Part shown: piece by piece, positions 19,414 to 28,140 of the stretch
How positions within the stretch are numbered: position 1 is the first letter of the stretch
How the letters are laid out: each line of letters starts with the position of its first letter
Source: a bacterium
GTDB lineage: Bacteria; Myxococcota_A; Polyangia; Nannocystales; Nannocystaceae
Assembly (NCBI GenBank): GCA_024742475.1
Contig: JANSYI010000004.1
Coordinates: forward strand, 1 to 64,000
Direction: 5' to 3'
Length of the DNA stretch: 64,000 nt
Position numbers and translations under genes: made by a program
The notes under the pieces: generated by a model
Databases searched by the model: none
What the model saw: the letters and a program-made list of their open reading frames with translations, nothing else
Told to the model about the DNA's origin: nothing

Positions 19414-20819
19414 CCCGCCGACTGACGCGTCGCGCGGTCTTGCGGGGCGCAGGAGGAGCCGCAGTCGCCCTCCCGCTACTGCCCGAGTTCATGCCCCGCG
19501 CCTCGGCCGACCTCGAGGACGCAATCCCCTGCCGGCTGCTGACGATGACCTTCGGGCTGGGGCTCAGCCCCGAGCTTGCGGCCGAGCAGTTCGGTGGACC
19601 GCTGCAGGCGCTCGAGCCCTTCGCCTCCAAAGCCGCGCTGTTCACCGGCGTCGACCCCAGCCCGCTCGAGGGCACCGGCACGCCGCACTACCGCATCGCC
19701 GCGGGGCTCTTCACCGGGGTCCCGCAGGCGGGCTCACCCAACTACCTCGCGGCGGGTCCTTCGATGGAGCAGGTGATGAAGCGAGCGCTGCATCCGGGCG
19801 GCGTGCCCAACGTGCAGGTGCCCGAGCTCTCGGTAGGCCTTTGGTCCAACACCGGCTGCGTCGCCGCGTTCACCCGCAGCTGGAACGACGACGGCTCGCC
19901 CGGCATGCGCCCGATCCGGCGCCCGACAGCCCTGTTCGAGACGCTCTTCGGAGGCCTGCCCAAGGGTGGCGGCGGCGAGCTCACGCCCGAGGACCGCGCT
20001 CGACTCCACCAGCAGCGCAGCGTGCTCGATGCCGTGCTCGAGGACTACGAGCACTACGCCGGGCCCAACTCGCCGCTGGGCGCCCGCTCCAAGGCCCGCG
20101 TCGACGCGCACCTGTCGGCGATTCGCGACGTGGAGACGCAGCTCGCCCCCACCGAGGACGACCTGCAGCCCACCGACTGCGGCCTGCTCCCGGTCGTCCG
20201 CGACCCCGAGCCCTACAGCTTCTACGACGCGAAGTCCGGCACGGCCGGCGCAGGGGCCCCGCAGATCGACTGGCAGGTCGCGCACTCGGCCATGGCGCTG
20301 ATCGGACAGCTCATGGCGCTGGGCATCTCGTGCGACACCGTGCGCTTCGGCAGCATGCTCTCGCTGGGCGCAGGCGAGTACATCCGCTTCGCGGGCGAGT
20401 ACGCGGCGATCGGAGACTCGGTCGACTTCTCGCAGGTCCTGGCGACCAACACCGCCCACGACGCGATCTTTCACAACTACACGCCCGACGCCGTCCGCCT
20501 GCACCAGCACATGTCGCTGTCGATGCTCGCCGAGACGCTCGCCCACATGGACGCGATCGAAGAGCCCAACGGGCGAACGCTCCTCGACAACGCCCTGGTG
20601 CTGCTCGCCACCGAGTACGGAGAGAACCACACCGCAGCCCCGGCGTTTCACGCGGTGATCGGGGGCGGCGACCGCTTCAACCCGGGCTGGTACGACCAGG
20701 CGCTCATCCCCTCGGACGTCTACCACCAGGCGATGGCCGCCTACGACGTCGACTCGGGCATCCCCAAGCGATGGGCAGAGTACGTCCCGCAAGAGATCGC
20801 GGGCTTTCGCAACGTCTGA
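19410..20819 (+). CDS. DUF1552-family Tat-exported protein
   Basis: A 469-residue protein with a twin-arginine type leader (TRRAVLRGAGGAAVALPLLP) and the body typical of DUF1552: GTGTPHYRIAAGLFTG, PNVQVPELSVG, RVDAHLSAIRDVETQL near 230, TEYGENHTA near 410. DUF1552 proteins have an alkaline-phosphatase/sulfatase-like flavour and sit beside DUF1592 cytochrome-like proteins, as here with an ATGA overlap. Export folded by Tat suggests a bound cofactor or metal. Its reaction is unknown. The gene is convergent with the UDP-GlcNAc epimerase gene, 16 bases away. Confidence 0.85.
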   Translation: MTRRLTRRAVLRGAGGAAVALPLLPEFMPRASADLEDAIPCRLLTMTFGLGLSPELAAEQFGGPLQALEPFASKAALFTGVDPSPLEGTGTPHYRIAAGLFTGVPQAGSPNYLAAGPSMEQVMKRALHPGGVPNVQVPELSVGLWSNTGCVAAFTRSWNDDGSPGMRPIRRPTALFETLFGGLPKGGGGELTPEDRARLHQQRSVLDAVLEDYEHYAGPNSPLGARSKARVDAHLSAIRDVETQLAPTEDDLQPTDCGLLPVVRDPEPYSFYDAKSGTAGAGAPQIDWQVAHSAMALIGQLMALGISCDTVRFGSMLSLGAGEYIRFAGEYAAIGDSVDFSQVLATNTAHDAIFHNYTPDAVRLHQHMSLSMLAETLAHMDAIEEPNGRTLLDNALVLLATEYGENHTAAPAFHAVIGGGDRFNPGWYDQALIPSDVYHQAMAAYDVDSGIPKRWAEYVPQEIAGFRNV

Positions 20820-20835
20820 GCCCGCGCGGGGGCCC

Positions 20836-21975
20836 TCACGCCGCGGCGGCCGGGCCCGTCCACGAGGCGGGTGGTCGCGACGACAAGCCCAGGACGCAGC
20901 GAAGCGCCTGGACGCAGCGTGCGGCGGCGTGTCCGTCTCCGAACGGATTGCACGAGGGTCGCGAGGACGCCCAGGCCCCCTCGTCGCGGAGCCAGCGCAG
21001 CGCGTCGGCCTCGATGATCTCGCGATCCCACCCCACCAGCCGCGCCCACCCTCGCTCGAGCGCCTCGGGTCGCTCGGTCGTGCGGCGGGTGACCAGCACG
21101 GGCACGCCGACGCTGGGCGCCTCCTCTTGAATCCCCCCGCTGTCGGTCACGGCGAATCGGCAGCGCCCCAGCAACCACAGCAGCTCGCGATGGTCGAGCG
21201 GTGGGACGCGGTGCACGTTGGATCGGTCCGACAGCGGGGCGAGCACCGAGGCGAGCGCCGGGTTGGGATGCGCCGGCATCACGACCTCGAGCGCGGGATG
21301 GGCCTCGGCGAGCGCCGCAATCGCGCGCATGACCGACGCTGCCCCGTGGGGGAAGCTCTCGCGTCGATGGTGGGTGAAGAGCACCCGCGGGCGCTCGGCC
21401 TCGAAGCGCGCAAGCCGGGCCGAGGGCGCCGCGACCTCGAGCGTGGAGAGTTCGTGGCGAGCCGCGTCGACGATCGTGTTGCCCGTGACCACGATCGCCG
21501 AGCGGTCCACGCCCTCGCCCAGCAAGTTGCTCGCGGCGCGGCGAGTCGGCGCGAGGTGCAGCGTCGCGAGCCTGCCGACCCGCACGCGGTTGTGCTCCTC
21601 GGGCCAGGGATGCTCGAGGCTCCCGCTGCGCAAGCCCGCCTCGACGTGAACGAACGGGATATCCGCGGCGTGGGCGACCTCGGCCGCCGCGACCACCGAG
21701 GCCGTGTCACCTTGCGCCAACACTGCGTCCGCACGCCGCGTGCGAAGGGCCTGACGCACCGCGCGGCGCAGCGCCCCGGGGGTGGCACCCCGGGCCGGAC
21801 CGCCAGGCGGCGCGACGCCCAGCTGCGCGGCGTGGGGTGCAACGAGGCCGGCGTGCTGCCCGGTCCACACGACGTCGAGCGCGAGGTCGTCGGCGAGGGC
21901 CGCTGCGCGCACGATCGGGGCCAGCTTCACAGCCTCGGGTCGCGTGCCGACCACCACCAACACCCGCTTCACCAC
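20836..21975 (-). CDS. wecB: UDP-N-acetylglucosamine 2-epimerase (non-hydrolysing)
   Basis: A 379-residue WecB/MnaA-type enzyme interconverting UDP-GlcNAc and UDP-ManNAc for surface polysaccharides. Family motifs are clear: GTRPEAVKLAPIV near 10, LAQGDTASV near 94, FVHVEAGLRSG near 118, PEEHNRV near 135, FTHHRRES near 210 and TDSGGIQEEAPSVGVPVLV near 290. It is a single gene, divergent from the GH-A lipoprotein gene with 58 bases between starts, and separate from the exopolysaccharide region 6 kb away. No UDP-ManNAc dehydrogenase or transferase lies beside it. Confidence 0.93.
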   Translation of the reverse strand: MVKRVLVVVGTRPEAVKLAPIVRAAALADDLALDVVWTGQHAGLVAPHAAQLGVAPPGGPARGATPGALRRAVRQALRTRRADAVLAQGDTASVVAAAEVAHAADIPFVHVEAGLRSGSLEHPWPEEHNRVRVGRLATLHLAPTRRAASNLLGEGVDRSAIVVTGNTIVDAARHELSTLEVAAPSARLARFEAERPRVLFTHHRRESFPHGAASVMRAIAALAEAHPALEVVMPAHPNPALASVLAPLSDRSNVHRVPPLDHRELLWLLGRCRFAVTDSGGIQEEAPSVGVPVLVTRRTTERPEALERGWARLVGWDREIIEADALRWLRDEGAWASSRPSCNPFGDGHAAARCVQALRCVLGLSSRPPASWTGPAAAA

Positions 21976-22033
21976 GCAACCTTACCAAGTCCTCGCTGCA
22001 CGGGGCGGACGCGGGCTGCTAGGTTTCGCCCGC

Positions 22034-24685
22034 ATGCGCTCCCGACTCGTGCTCGCCGCGTTGTTGGCATCCGCAGGGTGCCGCGATCGCGACGCTGCGC
22101 CCGCAGGCAATGCGCCCGAGTCCGCGAGGACGCTCGACGTCGGCTGCGAAGACGACCCGGTGGGTCACACGGCGTGGAGCGTGCGCCCGCGTCCGGACGG
22201 CGTGCTCGAGCTGAGCATGGACCAGACCCCGTTGCTCGAGATCCGCCACGGCGGGTTTCGAGCAACGGGGCAAAACGCCGGCCCCAAGGTCGAGCGCATT
22301 CCCTCTGCGCAGGGCCTCGCGTTCGAGGTGACCTTCGCCAGCCTGCCCGTCGTCATCCGGGCCCAGACGCACCAGCCCTCGGCCAACGCGCTGCGCATCG
22401 ACTACACGATCGAGGCCACGCAACCGCTGCGAGACATCGCCGGAGTCGGCCTGCAGCTCGATCTAGTCCCTGGCCCCTGGGGTCTGCACCGCGAGTCGCT
22501 GCACATCGACGACGGCCGCGACCTTCGACTCGACGTGCCCGAGGTGGGCACCCTCGCGCTCACGTTCGACCCGACGTCGGGGCCCCGCACGCAGATCGAC
22601 CCGAAGAAGCCCACCCGCGTGCGCGCCGCGTGGCTTCGGGGCGACGCGCCGGCGGGCACGTCGAGCACGTCGATGACGCTCACCCTCCCCGGGCCACTCA
22701 CGCTCGAGCCTCCGCTGGCGCTGCGCTACGGACCCTCGAGGACGCAGTCGTGGAACCGAAACGCCCTCGTCCACGACGACTGGCCCGTCGATCTCAGCGA
22801 GCTCAACCGCGCGCACGGCAGAGCGGGAAGCCACGGGCGCGTGCGCGTCGTCGGCGAGGACCTCGCGTTCGAGGACGGAACCCCGGCCCGGTTTTGGGGC
22901 ACCAACATCGCCGCCTCGGCCCTGTTTCGGGCCGACGACGCCACGATCGAGCGCGAGGCGAAGCGGCTCGCCGCCTTCGGCTACAACCTCGTCCGCCTGC
23001 ACCACCACGACTCGGCGTGGGCGGGCCGGCACGTGTTCGACACCGCAGGCGGCACCACGCAGGTGCTCGACCCGGCGGCCCTCGACCGGCTCGACCGCTG
23101 GGTCGACACGTTGGCCGAGCACGGCATCTACGTGTTCGTCGACCTGCACACCGGACGACAGTTCCTGCCCGGCGACGCGATCCCCGGCTACGACGACATG
23201 CTCATCGGTCCGCACCCCAAGCAGGCGCGCGGCTTCCAGTACATCAACCCGCGCGTCGAGGCGCTCATGGAGGCGTTCGCCAAGGCGTACCTCACCCGCG
23301 AGAACCGCTACAGCCACGTGCGGTGGGCCGACGACCCCGCGGTGCTCGGCGTCTTGCTCACCAACGAGAACGATCTGACGCGGCACTTCGGCGTCGGCTT
23401 CGGCAGGGGCTCCGGGCGAGAGACCCACGCCGCGCTCTTCGACGCCCTGGCGGCCTCGATCATCGACGACCTGGGCCTGCCCAAGAACGCACGACGCACG
23501 CTCGACCGCCCCGGCGCCGGCAAGGTGCTCTTGGCCGAGATGCAACACCGCTGGGACGCGCGCGCGTTGAAGCAGCTCGCCGCCCTCGGTGTGAAGGCGC
23601 CAGCCATCACGACCAACTTCTGGGGGTTCGAGTCCCTGCTGAGCCTGCCCAACCTCGCCGTTGGGGACGCGATCGACGTGCACAGCTACGGCAAGTCCGA
23701 GGCGCTCTCGACCAACCCGCACCATCAGCCGCACTGGCTGCACTACGTCGCCACCGCACAGGTCGCCGGCAAGCCGCTGATCGTCTCGGAGTGGGCGGTC
23801 CCCAAACCGCAGACCGACCGCTTCACGGCTCCACTTTGGATCGCCGCGCTTGCGGGGCTGCAGGGCTGGGACGCCCTGATGGCCTACAACTACGCCCAGA
23901 CGCCGCTGAAGACGGCGCCGACCCGCGCCCTGAGCTGGGACCAGCGCGTCGACCCTGCGCAGCTCGGCCTCTCCCCCACCGCCGCGCTGATGGTCCGGCG
24001 GGGCGACGTCTCGCTCGCGAGGACCACCATCGCGCTGTCCCCGAGCGCCGCGAACCTGTGGAACGTCGACGCCAGCCCGCGCACGCGGGCAGCGCTCCGC
24101 ACGGCGGCCGAGCAGTCGCGCACGGTCGTGGTGCTGCCCGACCACCCCAAGCTCGACTGGGACTCGGCGAGCCCCACACCCCCCGGCGCCGTGGTCGTCG
24201 CCGATCTCGGGCGCGATCTCCTCGAGTCCGACACCCGCGTGCGCGCCGACACGGGCGAGCTCGAGCGGGACTGGAGCCAAGGCATCCTGCGCATCGACAC
24301 CCCGCGCGCTCAGGCGGCGTCGGGCTGGATCGGGGGGCAGACGATCACCCTCGGCGCCCTGCGGATCCGCGTCGAGACACCCAAGGCCACGGTCGCCGCC
24401 ATCGCGCTCGACGACCAGCCGCTCGAACGCAGCACGCGCATCCTCGTGACCGCAGTGGGCCGTGCGCAGCCCGGAGAGGACGGCGCGGTGTTCAGCGAGC
24501 CGATCGTGGGGGAGATCGCGCTGCGCACGCAGGCCGGCCTCCAGATCGCCGCGCTCGGTCCCCGCGACCGCGCCCGCGACATCCCCGCGGATGCCGCAAC
24601 CACGCCCGGCGTCCGTGAGGGGGCCTGGCTGCGGCTGCCCCTGCCCGAGGCCCCCACGCACTGGTTCATCGTCGGCGACCGTTGA
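22034..24685 (+). CDS. Lipoprotein with clan GH-A glycoside hydrolase domain
   Basis: An 883-residue predicted lipoprotein (MRSRLVLAALLASAGCRD, Cys near 16). After an N-terminal beta-rich part of about 270 residues there is a TIM-barrel-like domain: FWGTNIAASALF near 287, YNLVRLHHHDSAW near 318, VYVFVDLHTG near 370, TNEND near 443 with the presumed acid/base Glu, and LIVSEWAVPKP near 583 with the presumed nucleophile Glu. This fits clan GH-A (cellulase/mannanase-like families) but no exact family or sugar is claimed. The C-terminal 250 residues are a further beta-rich region. The ATG at 22034 is selected for the signal. It likely acts at the cell surface on polysaccharide, own or prey. Confidence 0.8.
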   Translation: MRSRLVLAALLASAGCRDRDAAPAGNAPESARTLDVGCEDDPVGHTAWSVRPRPDGVLELSMDQTPLLEIRHGGFRATGQNAGPKVERIPSAQGLAFEVTFASLPVVIRAQTHQPSANALRIDYTIEATQPLRDIAGVGLQLDLVPGPWGLHRESLHIDDGRDLRLDVPEVGTLALTFDPTSGPRTQIDPKKPTRVRAAWLRGDAPAGTSSTSMTLTLPGPLTLEPPLALRYGPSRTQSWNRNALVHDDWPVDLSELNRAHGRAGSHGRVRVVGEDLAFEDGTPARFWGTNIAASALFRADDATIEREAKRLAAFGYNLVRLHHHDSAWAGRHVFDTAGGTTQVLDPAALDRLDRWVDTLAEHGIYVFVDLHTGRQFLPGDAIPGYDDMLIGPHPKQARGFQYINPRVEALMEAFAKAYLTRENRYSHVRWADDPAVLGVLLTNENDLTRHFGVGFGRGSGRETHAALFDALAASIIDDLGLPKNARRTLDRPGAGKVLLAEMQHRWDARALKQLAALGVKAPAITTNFWGFESLLSLPNLAVGDAIDVHSYGKSEALSTNPHHQPHWLHYVATAQVAGKPLIVSEWAVPKPQTDRFTAPLWIAALAGLQGWDALMAYNYAQTPLKTAPTRALSWDQRVDPAQLGLSPTAALMVRRGDVSLARTTIALSPSAANLWNVDASPRTRAALRTAAEQSRTVVVLPDHPKLDWDSASPTPPGAVVVADLGRDLLESDTRVRADTGELERDWSQGILRIDTPRAQAASGWIGGQTITLGALRIRVETPKATVAAIALDDQPLERSTRILVTAVGRAQPGEDGAVFSEPIVGEIALRTQAGLQIAALGPRDRARDIPADAATTPGVREGAWLRLPLPEAPTHWFIVGDR

Positions 24686-24771
24686 TCGTTCGTCTCGGGC
24701 GCCTTGGAAGGTGGCAGGCCACGACTTAGAATGAGCGCGGCCGCGCGAGCGCGCGTCCGGCGAGAGCACGC

Positions 24772-27700
24772 GTGTCAGACGAGCGGGCAGCATTCGCGGG
24801 GCAGATCACCGACCTTCCGGTCGTCGAGCTGCTGAGGACGATCCACACCGGAACGAAGACGGGCGTCGCCAGGTTCGAGACGAACCTCGGCACGGCCACC
24901 GTCTGGTTTCGCGACGGCTCGCTCGTCGACGCCGACATGGGTCGCTTTCACATGGGCGACGCCGTCCGACGCTTGATGAGTACCGACGCGGGCTCGTTCG
25001 AGGTCGAGTTCAAGCCGGTCACGCGCCGCCGCCTCATCGAAGAGACGACGTCGGACCTGCTCGACCAAGGCTCCGCCCAGCCCGCGCCCGCGCCCGCGGA
25101 GCCACGCAAGCCCAAGCTCACGCTCCCGGCATCGGCCGAGTCCAAGCGCGGACCCAGGGCGCGAAAGCCTCGGCCCGCGGCGGGATGGAAACCCACCGGC
25201 GGTGGCCCCGGCCACGATGGAGGCGGCGCCGCCTCTCCCGACATGCTTCGCCGCCTCGAGGCGCTTCGCCGCGCAGCCGACAAGCAGCCCCCCCGCAAAG
25301 ACGTGCTCAGCTCGACGGCCGCGCTGAGCCCCCGTGACCAACAGAGTCCCGAGCCCAATCCCCCGTCCAGTCCGCCGCAGCCCAGTCGGCGCACCGGAGA
25401 GACCCCGCAAGCCAGCCTCGAGGCGCTCAACCGCATCGCCCAGACCGCCGCCAAGGCGGACCCCCCCGCCAAGGCGGCCCCCGCGCTGCAGAAGCCTCCG
25501 GGCGCGACCCCGGTCACCCCGCCCGAACCGATCCCCGCACCGAAGCGGTCGGCCCCGTTGTCGACCCCGTTGTCGACCCCGCTATCAACCGAGGTGAAGC
25601 CCGACGCCGCGACGAACGAGCGGGTCGTGGACGTGCAAAGCACACCGCGCCGCGAACGAGCGACCCCGTCGGCTGGCACCCGCCAGCCGCAGGCCGAGGA
25701 CAAGCCGCGCAAAGCCAAGAGCACCGTCGCGGGCATGCCCGCGATGACCGACGCTTCGGCGCCCGCGAAGGCGGCCAAGGACAACAACGGGTGGAGCTTC
25801 GTCGACCCCAACCTCGCCAAGGAGGACGACGGAGACGACGCGCCCGATCGGACGCTCATGCGCATGGGTCCGGTCCCCATCCCCGCCGCTCCCCGGGCGA
25901 AGCGCCCCGGCGGCCGCAAGGCGGCGCCCAAGGCCCAACCATCCGACCGCCAGGCCCACCCCACGCGCGTGGACCCTGCCGACGACCTGAGCGACCCGCT
26001 GCCGATCGGCACCTCGTGGTCCGCCCCCGCCCACATCTCCACCCCGCGCAGCAAGCCGATCGACAGCGAGCGCAGCCCCTCGGCCGGCGGCGAGATCGGC
26101 AAGGGCAGTCGCCTCAGCGGCGGCCAAACCGTCGTCGCGTTCGCGCCCGATCGGCCGCGCGAGCCCGACCCCGGCGCGACGATGACCGAGGGCTTTCGCC
26201 CGATCACCGAGGCCGAAGCCAGCGGCAAGGTGCCGCGCGTCGCCAGCCCCGGAGTCCCCGCGGGCCGAGAGGGCCGCGCCGCCGCCGTCGCCGACACGAT
26301 CGGCCTCGTGCAGCCCCGCGAAGCGCCCTCTGCCCAAAGCGGTGCCAACGCCGGAGCCGCGCAGGTGGGGCGCTACGAGGTCCTCCTCCGCATCGCTCGC
26401 GGCGGCATGGGCACCGTGTACCTGTGCCAGGTCACCGGCGCCGGAGGCTTCCGTCGGCTCTTCGCGCTCAAGGTGATCCGCGACCACCTCAGCCGCAACG
26501 AGGAGTACGTGCGGATGCTGCTGCAGGAGGCTCGCATCGCCTCCCGTCTGCACCACCCCAACGTCGTTGGCATCGTCGACATCGGCAACCTCGCCAACCA
26601 GCACTACCTGGTGATGGACTACGTCGAGGGCTGCACGCTCTCGGAGCTGCTCAAGGTTCACCGCAAGACGCGGCCCCCGCACCTCATCATCCCCATCGTC
26701 CTCGACGCGCTCACGGGGCTCCACGCCGCGCACACGCTGACCGACGACGACGGGTCCCCGCTCACCCTGGTGCACTGCGACTTCAGCCCGCAGAACATGC
26801 TCGTCGGCACCAACGGCATCTGCCGCATCACCGACTTCGGCATCGCCAAGGCGTCCAACGCCCTGCCCGAGCGCTCGAGCATCACGCGAGGCAAACCCGC
26901 CTACCTCGCCCCCGAGCAGATCACCGGCCGACCGTTCGACCACCGCGCGGACATCTTCGCCGCCGGGGTCGTGCTGTGGAACGGGCTCACCGGCGAGCAG
27001 CTCTTCAAGGGGGACAGCCCCGAGGAGGTGCTCGACAAGGTCCTCAACATGCCCATCCCTGCGCCGAGCACGGTGGGCCTGCGCCCGCCCAAGAAGCTCG
27101 ACAAGGTCGTGCTGCGGGCGCTCGAGCGCGACCCGGCCAAGCGCTACCAGACCGCCGAGCAGATGCTGATCGAGCTGCGCAAGGTCGCCATCGGCCACGA
27201 CCTGCTCGCGCCCTCGTCCGAGGTGGCGCAGTGGGTCGCCGACACCTTCGGTGCCCAGCTCGAGCTTCGCCGACAGGCAGCAGGCCTCGCGCCAGGTGGA
27301 CTGACGGGCAACACCCCCGCCGAGCCTCAGCCGGTCACCGCGCTCGCCCTGCGCGACGACCCCCCAGGCGCCGACGACTCGGCGACGCACGCGTTGCTCT
27401 CACACGGCGCAAGCGCGGGCCCCGACGCGTCCCAGACCATGATGCTGCGCTCGGGCAAGGTCGCCTCGGCGGCCGCGGGTGCCGAGGGAGCGCGGGCCAG
27501 CGACGCGGTGCTCGGAGACCGCGCGCGCAAGATCGTGCTGGCGATGGTCATCTCGGCGGTCGCTGGCCTGCTGGCAGTGGCGGTGGTCCGCCCCGAGCTG
27601 CTCACGGGCGGCATGCTCGACGAGGAGGGCGAGTTCATCGACCTCTCCACGCCCGACGACGACGGCACATTCGAAGCGGAGCTCTCGCAACCCCCCACCG

Positions 27701-28110
27701 CCGGCGAGGGCAAGACCCCCGACGGGAAGGCTCCCGAGGGCAAGGCTCCCGAGGGCAAGGCCCCCGAGGGCAAGGCCCCCGAGGGCAAGGTCCCCGAAGC
27801 CGAGCCGACCCCTGAGCCCGAAGCGATCCCGCCCGCCGCCGAGCCGTCGTACACGCCTCCTCCGCCGCCCGCTGACGTCCCTCCGGCGCCGAGGCCAAAG
27901 CCCGAGCCAAAGCCCGAGCCCAAGCCCAAGGCTCAGCCCACGAAGCCCAAGCCCGAGCCAAAGCCCGAGCCAAAGCCAAAGCCCGAGCCAAAGCCCGAGC
28001 CCAAGCCCGAGCCCGAGCCCGAGCCCGAGCCAAAGCCCAAACCCGAGCCCAAGCCCGAGCCCAAGAAGCCCGACGCACCCGAGCTCCCGAGCGCTCCCGT
28101 CTTCGAGTGA
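24772..28110 (+). CDS. DUF4388-domain Ser/Thr protein kinase, membrane-anchored
   Basis: A 1112-residue protein. Residues 5-100 match the DUF4388 (PATAN-like) module: FAGQITDLPVVELLRTI, then GTKTGVARF and GSLVDADMG. A disordered Pro/Ala/Lys linker leads to a kinase at about 531-810 with RGGMGTVYL, FALKVIRDH, HCDFSPQNML near 668 and DFGIAKA near 689; Cys replaces the Arg of HRD. A membrane helix at about 919-940 is followed by an extracytoplasmic tail of PEGKA repeats and KPEPKP runs like the TonB periplasmic spacer. The start is GTG 24772, before the conserved domain. The next plus-strand gene is the FHA-Wzz fusion, a possible substrate or reader. Confidence 0.88.
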   Translation: MSDERAAFAGQITDLPVVELLRTIHTGTKTGVARFETNLGTATVWFRDGSLVDADMGRFHMGDAVRRLMSTDAGSFEVEFKPVTRRRLIEETTSDLLDQGSAQPAPAPAEPRKPKLTLPASAESKRGPRARKPRPAAGWKPTGGGPGHDGGGAASPDMLRRLEALRRAADKQPPRKDVLSSTAALSPRDQQSPEPNPPSSPPQPSRRTGETPQASLEALNRIAQTAAKADPPAKAAPALQKPPGATPVTPPEPIPAPKRSAPLSTPLSTPLSTEVKPDAATNERVVDVQSTPRRERATPSAGTRQPQAEDKPRKAKSTVAGMPAMTDASAPAKAAKDNNGWSFVDPNLAKEDDGDDAPDRTLMRMGPVPIPAAPRAKRPGGRKAAPKAQPSDRQAHPTRVDPADDLSDPLPIGTSWSAPAHISTPRSKPIDSERSPSAGGEIGKGSRLSGGQTVVAFAPDRPREPDPGATMTEGFRPITEAEASGKVPRVASPGVPAGREGRAAAVADTIGLVQPREAPSAQSGANAGAAQVGRYEVLLRIARGGMGTVYLCQVTGAGGFRRLFALKVIRDHLSRNEEYVRMLLQEARIASRLHHPNVVGIVDIGNLANQHYLVMDYVEGCTLSELLKVHRKTRPPHLIIPIVLDALTGLHAAHTLTDDDGSPLTLVHCDFSPQNMLVGTNGICRITDFGIAKASNALPERSSITRGKPAYLAPEQITGRPFDHRADIFAAGVVLWNGLTGEQLFKGDSPEEVLDKVLNMPIPAPSTVGLRPPKKLDKVVLRALERDPAKRYQTAEQMLIELRKVAIGHDLLAPSSEVAQWVADTFGAQLELRRQAAGLAPGGLTGNTPAEPQPVTALALRDDPPGADDSATHALLSHGASAGPDASQTMMLRSGKVASAAAGAEGARASDAVLGDRARKIVLAMVISAVAGLLAVAVVRPELLTGGMLDEEGEFIDLSTPDDDGTFEAELSQPPTAGEGKTPDGKAPEGKAPEGKAPEGKAPEGKVPEAEPTPEPEAIPPAAEPSYTPPPPPADVPPAPRPKPEPKPEPKPKAQPTKPKPEPKPEPKPKPEPKPEPKPEPEPEPEPKPKPEPKPEPKKPDAPELPSAPVFE
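27721..27795 (+). repeat. Five 15-bp tandem units in kinase gene
   Basis: Five consecutive 15-base units near GAGGGCAAGGCTCCC encode repeats of PEGKA in the extracytoplasmic tail of the DUF4388-kinase. The middle units differ by single synonymous changes, so copy number may have changed recently. Confidence 0.9.
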
Positions 28111-28140
28111 CCGCCGGCCCGCTTCGTCAGGAGCCCGCGC

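Noticed and set aside
20821..20830. Palindrome CCCGCGCGGG between convergent genes as a terminator
   Set aside because: No loop and no T-run; such GC palindromes are expected by chance at this base composition.
25585..27390. 600-codon minus-strand frame inside the DUF4388-kinase gene
   Set aside because: The composition is that of an antisense shadow; the plus-strand protein has clear kinase and DUF4388 motifs.
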